The notes beneath the pieces are model-generated. The model worked only from the letters and a program-made list of their open reading frames with translations. It searched no databases and was not told where the DNA came from. The translations under genes and the position numbers were made by a program. A stretch of 64,000 nucleotides of DNA from Parapristionchus giblindavisi (lineage: Eukaryota; Nematoda; Chromadorea; Rhabditida; Diplogasteridae): NCBI GenBank assembly GCA_943737045.1, contig CALSFV010000226.1, positions 620,001 through 684,000 on the forward strand. Direction: 5' to 3'. Below, in pieces: positions 11,277-21,600 of this stretch. Each line of letters begins with the position of its first letter. Within the stretch, counting starts at the first letter, position 1.

Positions 11277-14200
11277 CCTTCTGTAAAATGTGATTATCGA
11301 TTTCCTCACATTTCCTAGTCGTCCTCGTCTCGGCTCGTCCTCCTCCTGAAGATTACGGTAATCATCTTCAGATATCAATTAGTGCATGAATATCGATAGA
11401 TCAATCAATCAATCAATCAATCAATGAATACCTTCTGTAAAATGTGATTATCGATTTTCCTCACTTTTCGTAGTCGTCCTCGTCTCGGCGCGTCCTTCTC
11501 CTGAAGACTACGGTAATCAACTTCAAATATCAATTAGTGCACGAATATCGGTAGATCAATCAATCAATCAATCAATACCTTCTGTAAATTGTGATTATCG
11601 ATTTTCCTCACTTTTCGTAGTCGTCCTCGTCTCGGCGCGTCCTCTTCCTGAAGATTACGGTAACATTCTTCAGATAACGTTAGTGCATGAATATCGATAG
11701 ATCAATCAATCAATACCTTCTGTAAATTGTGATTATCGGTTTTCCTCACTCTTCGTAGTCGTCCTCGTCTCGGCGCGTCCTCCTCCTGAAGATTACGGTA
11801 ATCAACTTCAAATATCAATTAGTGCATAAATATCGGTAGATCAATCAATCAATAACTTCTGTAAATTGTGATTATCGATTTCCTCACATTTCGTAGTCGT
11901 CCTCGTCTTGGCGCTTCCTCCTCCTGAAGATTACGGTAATATTCTTCAGATAACGTTAGTGCAAGAATATCGATAGATCAATCAATCAATACCTTCTGTA
12001 AAATGTGATTATCGATTTCCTCACATTTCCTAGTCGTCCTCGTCTCGGCTCGTCCTCCTCCTGAAGATTACGGTAATCATCTTCAAATATCAATTAGTGC
12101 ATGAATATCGATAGATCAATCAATCAATCAATCAATCAATACCTTCTGTAAAATGTGATTATCGATTTTCCTCACTTTTCGTAGTCGTCCTCGTCTCGGC
12201 GCGTCCTTCTCCTGAAGACTACGGTAATAAACTTCAAATATCAATTAGTGCATGAATATCGATAGATCAATCAATCAATCAATCAATCAATACCTTCTGT
12301 AAAATGTGATTATCGATTTCCTCACATTTCCTAGTCGTCCTCGTCTCGGCTCGTCCTCCTCCTGAAGATTACGGTAATCATCTTCAGATATCAATTAGTG
12401 CATGAATATTGATAGATCAATCAATCAATCAATCAATCAATACCTTCTGTAAAATGTGATTATCGATTTTCCTCACTTTTCGTAGTCGTCCTCGTCTCGG
12501 CGCGTCCTTCTCCTGAAGACTACGGTAATCAACTTCAAATATCAATTAGTGCATGAATCTCGATAGATCAATCAATCAATGAATCAATCAATCAATACCT
12601 TCTGTAAAATGTGATTATCGATTTCCTCACATTTCCTAGTCGTCCTCGTCTCGGCGCGTCCTCCTCCTGAAGATTACGGTAATATTCTTCAGATAACTTT
12701 AGTGCATGAATATCGATAGATCAATCAATCAATACCTTCTGTAAATTGTGATTATCGATTTCCTCACATTTCGTAGTCGTCCTCGTCTCGGCGCGTCCTC
12801 CTCCTGAAGATTACGGTAATCAACTTCAAATATCAATTAGTGCATAAATATCGGTAGATCAATCAATCAATAACTTCTGTAAATTGTGATTATCGATTTC
12901 CTCACATTTCGTAGTCGTCCTCGTCTTGGCGCTTCCTCCTCCTGAAGATTACGGTAATATTCTTCAGATAACGTTAGTGCATGAATATCGATAGATCAAT
13001 CAATCAATACCTTCTGTAAATTGTGATTATCGATTTCCTCACATTTCGTAGTCGTCCTCGTCTCGGCGCGTCTTCCTCCTGAAGATTACGGTAATATTCT
13101 TCAGATAACGTTAGTGCATGAATATCGATAGATCAATCAATCAATACCTTCTGTAAATTGTGATTATCGATTTCCTCACATTTCGTAGTCGTCCTCGTCT
13201 CGGCGCGTCTTCCTCCTGAAGATTACGGTAATATTCTTCAGATAACGTTAGCGCATGAATATCGATAGATCAATCAATCAATACCTTCTGTAAATTGTGA
13301 TTATCGATTTTCCTCACTCTTCGTAGTCGTCCTCGTCTCGGCGCGTCCTTCTCATGAAGATTACGGTAATCAACTTCAAATATCAATTAGTGCATGAATA
13401 TCGATAGATCAATCAATCAATCAATCAATACCTTCTGTAAATTGTGATTATCGATTTTCCTCACTTTTCGTAGTCGTCCTCGTCTTGGCGCGTCCTCCTC
13501 CTGAAGATTACGGTAATATTCTTCAGATAACGTTAGTGCATGAATATCGATAGATCAATCAATCAATACCTTCTGTAAATTGTGATTATCGATTTCCTCA
13601 CATTTCGTAGTCGTCCTCGTCTTGGCGCGTCCTCTTCCTGAAGATTACGGTAATATTCTTCAGATAACGTTAGTGCATGAATATCGATAGATCAATCAAT
13701 CAATACCTTCTGTAAATTGTGATTATCGATTTCCTCACATTTCGTAGTCGTCCTCGTCTTGGCGCGTCCTCCTCCTGAAGATTACGGTAATATTCTTCAG
13801 ATAACGTTAGTGCATGAATATCGATAGATCAATCAATCAATACCTTCTGTAAATTGTGATTATCGATTTCCTCACATTTCGTAGTCGTCCTCGTCTTGGC
13901 GCGTCCTCCTCCTGAAGATTACGGTAATATTCTTCAGATAACGTTAGTGCATGAATATCGATAGATCAATCAATCAATACCTTCTGTAAATTGTGATTAT
14001 CGATTTCCTCACATTTCGTAGTCGTCCTCGTCTTGGCGCGTCCTCTTCCTGAAGATTACGGTAATATTCTTCAGATAACGTTAGTGCATGAATATCGATA
14101 GATCAATCAATCAATACCTTCTGTAAATTGTGATTATCGATTTCCTCACATTTCCTAGTCGTCCTCGTCTTGGCGCGTCCTCCTCCTGAAGATTACGGTA

Positions 14201-14420
14201 ATATTCTTCAGATAACGTTAGTGCATGAATATCGATAGATCAATCAATCAATACCTTCTGTAAATTGTGATTATCGATTTTCCTCACTCTTCGTAGTCGT
14301 CCTCGTCTCGGCGCGTCCTTCTCCTGAAGATTACGGTAATCAACTTCAAATATCAATTAGTGCATGAATATCGATAGATCAATCAATCAATACCTAAGCT
14401 ATATGTTGATTATCGATTTT
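5653..14420 (+). repeat. Minisatellite array, about 140-160 bp units, roughly 55-60 copies
   Basis: Each unit follows the order TGTGATTATCGATTTCCTCA, TAGTCGTCCTCGTCTCGGC, CTCCTGAAGATTACGG, ATATCAATTAGTGCATGAAT, ATCGATAG, (ATCA)n and ATACCTTCTGTAAA. Length varies mainly with the number of ATCA repeats, so a microsatellite is nested in every unit. Two main unit types alternate: CACATTTCCTAG with GGCTCGTCCTCC, and CACTTTTCGTAG with GGCGCGTCCTTC. Rare variants recur at about 1,065 bp (6941 and 8006; 6498 and 7562) and about 3,067 bp (8471 and 11538), showing multi-unit duplications. From about 12600 rightward the units are shorter with fewer ATCA repeats. Edge units at 5653 and 14396 are degenerate. 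No coding potential is seen. Confidence 0.97.
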
Positions 14421-14736
14421 CTTTGCGGTGCTCCCGGTGGACTATGATATGGTATTTGCAACGAATGGTAGTCGCAAAATTGTCATTAAAATTAAACCTG
14501 GTAAGATAGATCATTAGTCGTTCATTCTCGTTCAATCGATAAACGAATAACATTTACATACATACATGTATAGGATATGGTGTATAATTTTAGCGATTTC
14601 TTTCTTGAATTCCCACTTACCAAGTCCCTCTTTTTAAGGGGGAGGGGCGCAACGCATTTTTTTCTTTAAATTTTAGAACCGACCGTGCAATTTTTAGGCA
14701 GCTAATTGCATTTGCATATCTCGAAGGGACCAAGCG

Positions 14737-15636
14737 GGTGATATGACATGTGTGAGAAATGAGAATGGAAGTTCCACTTGAGAGACGAATTATATGAAAG
14801 AGACAGAAGGGAGAAATGAGATAAGAAACGATCGAATCGGAGAGGGCATAATGTGAGGAATGATCTGAGAAATGCGTAATTGAAAATGGAACATGTGAGG
14901 AATGACATTTGAAATGAAAGCGTGGAAAGCGACATTTGGGAAAAATGTGATTGGAAAACGATGTTCAGGAAAGAAATTAATTAGAAAAAGATGTTCAGGA
15001 AAAAACTTTTGTGAAATTACCGATGTAAATGAAATTATAGAAATTTTTCATCAACAACAACAATCTCCGGTATTTTTTGCTCGCGGAGTACACCGTTCAA
15101 TCCCGTGGTGTATGCCGTGGGGCATATCGCGGGGTAGAACCTTTAGGCGGGGTACCCCGCGAGCTGTGGCCCCCACGCGGTGCTCCGCGAGGTGGAAGAC
15201 GGCATGCACCGTGGGGCGCGAGGCACACCGTCCCTTCCACACCGTGGTGCTCCTCGCGCTGTACCCCGTGAGATTTGGCCTCTCAACGGTTCGCCCCGCA
15301 AAAAATACCGGAGATCTTAAACAAAAACTCAAAACTTGTTTCCCGTTGAGGTATTTCCTTGTTGTGAATTTCAGGATTAGGTGTTTCCTCATCGGTATTT
15401 TCACAAATGGTTTTTTCTTGAAAATCAATTTCTCATTAGATTTTTCAGAAGTCACATTTCACATATTTTTGTTCCCATCATATTTTTCCCAAATGTCGCT
15501 TTCCACGAATTCATGTTGAATGTCATTTCTCACATCTTCAATGTTCAATTAAACATTTCTCATATCATTATTCAAACTCGCCTTCTCACAATCGGTCGTT
15601 TCCTCTCTCATTTCTCACACGTGTCATATCACCACC
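14737..15636. mobile_element. Foldback element with long imperfect inverted arms
   Basis: Arms at about 14737-15060 and 15318-15636 are imperfect inverted copies. GGTGATATGACA at 14738 is mirrored near 15623-15634, and CGTGGAAAGCGACATTTGGG at 14920-14939 is mirrored at about 15489-15508. The arms are built from repeated GAGAAATGA-like words. The left copy of the host repeat runs through this place without it, giving a near-empty-site comparison. A GC-rich inverted-repeat element (15063-15315) occupies the centre. There is no transposase, and open frames here arise from the inverted symmetry. Confidence 0.75.
15063..15315. mobile_element. GC-rich MITE-like element with 18-bp terminal inverted repeats
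   Basis: Begins ATCTCCGGTATTTTTTGC (15063-15080) and ends with its exact reverse complement (15298-15315). The interior is markedly GC-rich against AT-rich surroundings and is packed with short direct and inverted words such as CCGTGG, CCCCGCG and CGCGAGG. A clear target duplication is not visible. It may be an independent small transposon inserted in the foldback, or the foldback's own loop. The open frames across it are low-complexity by-products. Confidence 0.7.
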
Positions 15637-15985
15637 AAGCGCACTAGTTTCATTTCAATTAAATTTACATACTTGGAATCCGTCGACGGAGCCCTGTGAA
15701 TTTGCATATTTTAATATCAGCATAGCATTCCATTGCGCACTCCCACCCTGTCTAGAGATCAAAGATCAAACGAATATGTTTTAGCAAGGAGAGAAAGGAA
15801 GTATCAAAAGGAAACAATTTTTGTCCATTGATTGATAGGAACCCAAATCAAGTCCAGAGATCGATAATCAATCCGAGTTAAAGCAAAGATAAAAATGAAA
15901 ATATCAAGAGACAAGGAGGCTGCAAGAGTGAAGGAAGAAATAATACAGAATACAAGAAAGGGGATAGAGCGTATTCAACAAAAGA

Positions 15986-16255
15986 AGAATGAAAAAGAAA
16001 AGAAAATACGGTTTGTAGGGCTTAAAACATAATTAATTATAAATGTAATAATTGAAATCTATCGTGACAGCTCTTCTTTTCTCGATAACGCTGGATAAAG
16101 ACGGAATTGAAGAAAGTCTGTAAAGAAAAAGTACAATCTGTTCATGAATAGTTTTGGATAAATATAGCCTAAGAAAGTTCTGGTCCAGGTCACAACTACT
16201 CAAGATTATGTATAAGCTTGTACCCTTTTTATCCCATTGTCTATTGTTTCCCAGC
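15986..16255. other. Unassigned spacer
   Basis: AT-rich, A-rich on the plus strand at its left end. No gene, RNA gene or repeat recognised. Confidence 0.4.
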
Positions 16256-16471
16256 TATGCCACCTTGGTATGCTGTCTCTGGCCGAACACCACAGTACAT
16301 GCTGACGTACAAGAGGCACGTTAAGCTCCCAAGCCGGAGGAACAAGGGATGATCGGGCTAGAAGCCGGACCTGCATAAACACGAGAGCATTCAAACTCCA
16401 AATCAAGAATGACTAAAGTGGTACTGTGGCTGCATACCAAGATAGCAAACTAATGCTAATCTGCGTCGTAC
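16256..16471 (+). mobile_element. Short dispersed element, copy 1
   Basis: Paired with 16615-16823. Shared parts include GGTATGCTGTCTCTGGCCGA, GACGTACAAGAGGCACGTT, CTCCCAAGCCGGAGGAACAA and GCTGCATACCAAGAT. The outer words CTTGGTATGC and GCATACCAAG are inverted copies, so this looks like a small inverted-repeat (MITE-type) element of about 180 bp with similar flanks. A SINE is an alternative, but I see no A/B box pair or tail. Confidence 0.6.
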
Positions 16472-16614
16472 TTAGTTTTTTTTTGCAATGACAAGAAATT
16501 AAGCTATCGTGCACTTCGCCAAGGAAAGTTTTCTCCCAAACATTGTATCACCTATCTATACTATACCTAACGATGATCGCTTGACATGAACAAATTATTA
16601 TTATTATCTATTCT

Positions 16615-16823
16615 ACGCTACCCTGGTATGCTGTCTCTGGCCGAACACTACAGTGCAATGACGTACAAGAGGCACGTTTAGCTCCCAAGCCGGAGGAACA
16701 AGGGATGATCTGAAGCGACCTAACCTGAGAATCGAATCAATCGATAAACGAATGACTCGACTCAATCAGGCTGCACTGTAGCTGCATACCAAGATACTAA
16801 TGTAATCCTAATCTGCGCTACTT
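16615..16823 (+). mobile_element. Short dispersed element, copy 2
   Basis: Same orientation and order of blocks as copy 1, with a different middle section (about 16712-16765) and a shorter segment near 16655. Both copies end with a similar ...AATCTGCG...ACTT flank. Confidence 0.6.
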
Positions 16824-16955
16824 TGAAAAAAGATGTGGAATTAAAATATCTAAGAATTGCCCAAAGAATAGACCCAATAGTGTTGCAATCAGTGAAAGAT
16901 AAGCGCATTATTAAAGGTAAACAGGCCGTTGTCATCGATGAAAACGACGTTCATG
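16823..16955 (+). other. Exon-like open stretch of unknown identity
   Basis: One frame is open from upstream through 16955 and reads LKKDVELKYLRIAQR, then a basic stretch and VVIDENDVH. It is directly followed by GGTGAGAGG, a good splice-donor form, at 16955-16963. Residue composition looks protein-like, unlike the surrounding repeats. The acceptor side (AAAAAAG) is poor and no neighbouring exon was found. It could be a lone exon remnant or chance. I do not recognise a family. Confidence 0.2.
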
Positions 16956-17071
16956 GTGAGAGGACGACTGGTGAATGAATGAAAAGACCGATGAAATGAT
17001 GAATGAAATGACTCATCACATGCAAATCGCTTTGTTATAGTCTCGATTCAAGAATCAATATGAATAATTTG

Positions 17072-18561
17072 CATATCACGCATGTCACCTAAGGATTGAC
17101 CAAAATCGTCTACTTTACTACACACTTTTGAGTTGACCCCCTCTTATCTCCACGGTTTTCGATGGTCCTTGGGTAGGGCATCCCTGAGCCAGAGTAGCAA
17201 GGTTGGTAGATCAATCGTCTCTCCAGGATCTCACGTCAAAGTTCGTCGTTGAGGCTCCTTCCGATGCGATTTTCTCGGCTCACAGGAGAGCTAGGAAAAA
17301 GTGATCAACAGATGAAATGTATAATTTCTCGAGTACTTTCAGATAAAAATGTGAAAATCCAACTTATTAATTTTGTATTCCATAAGGAATTGATTTTGTT
17401 CCACAGTTCCGGGACCTATTTTGTTTTAGGCTCAATGGATAGAGCTCGTCAATAGCTTTCATTTAAGCCCTTGGGAGCCGATTTAAGTTGGCATTTGGCT
17501 GAATGACGGCCAAAAAACTACATTTCAATGCTGGTAGATCACTAAAAAAAGCGTTGCATTGATCTACTCGCAATTGTCGTCTAATTGACAAGATTGCAAT
17601 GTAATATACTGTAGAATGGACTGACGATCAATCTGACGTCGAGTCGCTCACCCAAGTTCGCTTTGTTCTCGCTGCAGCCAAACCAGCGAAATTAGTCCAT
17701 TCCGATGGTTCCTGGTACGGATTGACCGATGAATACTGTATATGAGAGAGACAGTTAAATTTAGAGCTCTCTGGATCTCTGGCCAAGTGATCTATGTTTC
17801 TCGAAGAATTCCCGGGAGAGTTCTCGCTGGATTGAATCGACGTAGCCATCTTTGATGCCCATCCACTGGGCGGAACTGGAACTTTCTCTCATATCTGCAG
17901 CATTCATAGGTCAATCCGTACCAGGAACCATCGGAATGGACCAATTTCGCTGTTTTGGCTGCAGCGAGAACAAAACGAACTTGGGTGAGCGATTCGACGT
18001 CAGATTGATCGTCAGCCCTTTCTCCAGTATATTACAGGACAATCCGGTCAATTAACCGACAATGGCGAGTAGATCAAAGCAACGCGCGGCTTTCATTAGT
18101 GATCTTCCAGCATTCAAATTCAGTTTTTTGTCCGTCATTCAGCCAAATGCCAACGTAAATCGACTCCCAAGGGCTTAAATGAAAGCTATTGACGAGCTCT
18201 ATCGATTGAGCCAAAAAACAAAATAGGTCCCGGAACTGTGGAACAAAATCAATTCCTTATGGAATACAAAATTAATAAGTTGGATTTTCACATTTTTATC
18301 TGAAAGTACTCGAGAAATTATACATTTCAACTGTTGATCACTTTTTCCTAGCTCTCCTGTGAGCCGAGAAAATCGCATCGGAAGGAGCCTCAACGACGAA
18401 CTTTGACGTGAGCTCCTGGAGAGATCATTGATCTACCAACCTTGCTACTCTGGCTCAGGGATGTCCTACCCATGGACCCTCGAAAACCGTGGAGAAAAGA
18501 TGGGGTCAACTCAAAAGTGTGTAGTGGAATCAGTCAATCCTTAGCTGACATGCGTGATATG
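17072..18561. mobile_element. Long foldback element with about 680-bp inverted arms
   Basis: Left arm 17072-17753 and right arm 17882-18561 are near-complementary around a loop of about 128 bp. The tips match as CATATCACGCATGTCA on the left and its reverse complement ending at 18561. The same open frame (start MRLLPMRFSRLTGELGKSDQ) appears at 17249 on plus and at 18393 on minus, purely because of the symmetry. Flanks AATTTG (left) and AACTTG (right) may be a degraded 6-bp target duplication. No transposase is present and the superfamily is unknown. Confidence 0.82.
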
Positions 18562-18648
18562 AACTTGTTAATTGAGATAGGGACAATGATTGATGTCTTT
18601 GATCGCTGCTCTTTTTTTCCAATGAGGATCGCTGATCCTTTTGGAATG
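18562..18648. other. Spacer between foldback element and satellite array
   Basis: Short unique sequence of 87 bp. It separates the right foldback tip from the first array unit, which begins mid-monomer at ATGGTACACACTTC. Nothing else is recognised. Confidence 0.5.
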
Positions 18649-21600
18649 ATGGTACACACTTCAGCTCATGTCGAACCGTATTATTTCACAGTCGCCACAA
18701 TGGCCGAAGTACAAAAGTAGCTTTTACTCTTATATGATGAAAATCGCTTGTGAAATGTGATAATGGCAATGATACCTATCTTGTCGTATACCGGACGAAA
18801 GAGCAAAAAAATCTGAATACGATACACTTTCCATTCCTGAACAGCGGTCACATAGACCAAAATGCTTAATTATCTTCCAGTACTCTTTGCATTTTCGCTA
18901 CAAAACAATTCATGACAAGTCAAATTGTCAACGATACTAATCGTGTCATATACCATGTGAAAGAGAAAAATTCTGAATCGTACACACTTCAGCTCATGTC
19001 GAACCGTATTATTTCACAGTCGCCACAATGGCCGAAGTACAAAAGTAGCTTTTACTCTTATATGATGAAAATCGCTTGTGAAATGTGATAATGGCAATGA
19101 TACCTATCTTGTCGTATACCGAACGAAAGAGCAAAAAAATCTGAATACGATGCACTTTTCCATTCCTGAACAGCGGTCACATAGGCCAAAATGCTAAATT
19201 ATCTTCCAGTACTCTTTGCATTTTCGCTACAAAACAATTCATGACAAGTCAAATTGTCAACGATACTAATCGTGTCATATACCATGTGAAAGAGAAAAAC
19301 ATTCTGAATCGTACACACTTCAGCTCATGTCGAACCGTATTATTTCACAGTCGCCACAATGGCCGAAGTACAAAAGTAGCTTTTACTCTTATATGATGAA
19401 AATCGCTTGTGAAATGTGATAATGGCAATGATACCTATCTTGTCGTATACCGAACGAAAGAGCAAAAAAATCTGAATACGATGCACTTTTCCATTCCTGA
19501 ACAGCGGTCACATAGGCCAAAATGCTAAATTATCTTCCAGTACTCTTTGCATTTTCGCTACAAAACAATTCATGACAAGTCAAATTGTCAACGATACTAA
19601 TCGTGTCATATACCATGTGAAAGAGAAAAAAATTCTGAATCGTACACACTTCAGCTCATGTCGAACCGTATTATTTCACAGTCGCCACAATGGCCGAAGT
19701 ACAAAAGTAGCTTTTACTCTTATATGATGAAAATCGCTTGTGAAATGTGATAATGGCAATGATACCTATCTTGTCGTATACCGAACGAAAGAGCAAAAAA
19801 ATCTGAATACGATGCACTTTTCCATTCCTGAACAGCGGTCACATAGGCCAAAATGCTAAATTATCTTCCAGTACTCTTTGCATTTTCGCTACAAAACAAT
19901 TCATGACACGTCAAATTGTCAACGATACTAATCGTGTCATATACCATGTGAAAGAGAAAAAAATTCTGAATGGTACACACTTCAGCTCATGTCGAACCGT
20001 ATTATTTCACAGTCGCCACAATGGCCGAAGTACAAAAGTAGCTTTTACTCTTATATGATGAAAATCGCTTGTGAAATGTGATAATGGCAATGATACCTAT
20101 CTTGTCGTATACCGGACGAAAGAGCAAAAAAATCTGAATACGATACACTTTCCATTCCTGAACAGCGGTCACATAGACCAAAATGCTTAATTATCTTCCA
20201 GTACTCTTTGCATTTTCGCTACAAAACAATTCATGACAAGTCAAATTGTCAACGATACTAATCGTGTCATATACCATGTGAAAGAGAAAAATTCTGAATC
20301 GTACACACTTCAGCTCATGTCGAACCGTATTATTTCACAGTCGCCACAATGGCCGAAGTACAAAAGTAGCTTTTACTCTTATATGATGAAAATCGCTTGT
20401 GAAATGTGATAATGGCAATGATACCTATCTTGTCGTATACCGAACGAAAGAGCAAAAAAATCTGAATACGATGCACTTTTCCATTCCTGAATAGCGGTCA
20501 CATAGGCCAAAATGCTAAATTATCTTCCAGTACTCTTTGCATTTTCGCTACAAAACAATTCATGACAAGTCAAATTGTCAACGATACTAATCGTGTCATA
20601 TACCATGTGAAAGAGAAAAAAATTCTGAATGGTACACACTTCAGCTCATGTCGAACCGTATTATTTCACAGTCGCCACAATGGCCGAAGTACAAAAGTAG
20701 CTTTTACTCTTATATGATGAAAATCGCTTGTGAAATGTGATAATGGCAATGATACCTATCTTGTCGTATACCGAACGAAAGAGCAAAAAAATCTGAATAC
20801 GATGCACTTTTCCATTCCTGAACAGCGGTCACATAGGCCAAAATGCTAAATTATCTTCCAGTACTCTTTGCATTTTCGCTACAAAACAATTCATGACAAG
20901 TCAAATTGTCAACGATACTAATCGTGTCATATACCATGTGAAAGAGAAAAACATTCTGAATCGTACACACTTCAGCTCATGTCGAACCGTATTATTTCAC
21001 AGTCGCCACAATGGCCGAAGTACAAAAGTAGCTTTTACTCTTATATGATGAAAATCGCTTGTGAAATGTGATAATGGCAATGATACCTATCTTGTCGTAT
21101 ACCGAACGAAAGAGCAAAAAAATCTGAATACGATGCACTTTTCCATTCCTGAACAGCGGTCACATAGGCCAAAATGCTAAATTATCTTCCAGTACTCTTT
21201 GCATTTTCGCTACAAAACAATTCATGACAAGTCAAATTGTCAACGATACTAATCGTGTCATATACCATGTGAAAGAGAAAAAAATTCTGAATCGTACACA
21301 CTTCAGCTCATGTCGAACCGTATTATTTCACAGTCGCCACAATGGCCGAAGTACAAAAGTAGCTTTTACTCTTATATGATGAAAATCGCTTGTGAAATGT
21401 GATAATGGCAATGATACCTATCTTGTCGTATACCGAACGAAAGAGCAAAAAAATCTGAATACGATGCACTTTTCCATTCCTGAACAGCGGTCACATAGGC
21501 CAAAATGCTAAATTATCTTCCAGTACTCTTTGCATTTTCGCTACAAAACAATTCATGACAAGTCAAATTGTCAACGATACTAATCGTGTCATATACCATG

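Larger units (their letters stand above)
14480..15985 (+). repeat. Right copy of the direct repeat bracketing the minisatellite
   Basis: Same order of landmarks as 4930-5520: ATTAAAATTAAACCTGG, GGGGGAGGGGCGCAACGC, ATTTGCATAT, CCGTCGACGG, TCAGCATAGCA, GATCAAAGATCAA and an A-rich stretch ending near GGGGATAGAGCG. It is interrupted at about 14737-15636 by a foldback element that the left copy lacks. Confidence 0.7.

Noticed and set aside
5653..14420. CRISPR-like array
   Set aside because: There are no unique spacers: whole units repeat, including the segment between conserved words, and the setting is eukaryotic.
14902..15519. 205-codon frame across the GC-rich element
   Set aside because: It runs through the arm, the GC-rich core and the opposite arm of a foldback. 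An overlapping frame exists on the other strand and composition is low-complexity.
16256..16471. tRNA or tRNA-derived SINE
   Set aside because: No cloverleaf, no convincing A and B boxes and no tail. The inverted ends fit a small DNA transposon better.
17249..18393. Frames starting MRLLPMRFSR on both strands as duplicated genes
   Set aside because: They arise from the arms of the 17072-18561 inverted repeat. They are short and without motifs.
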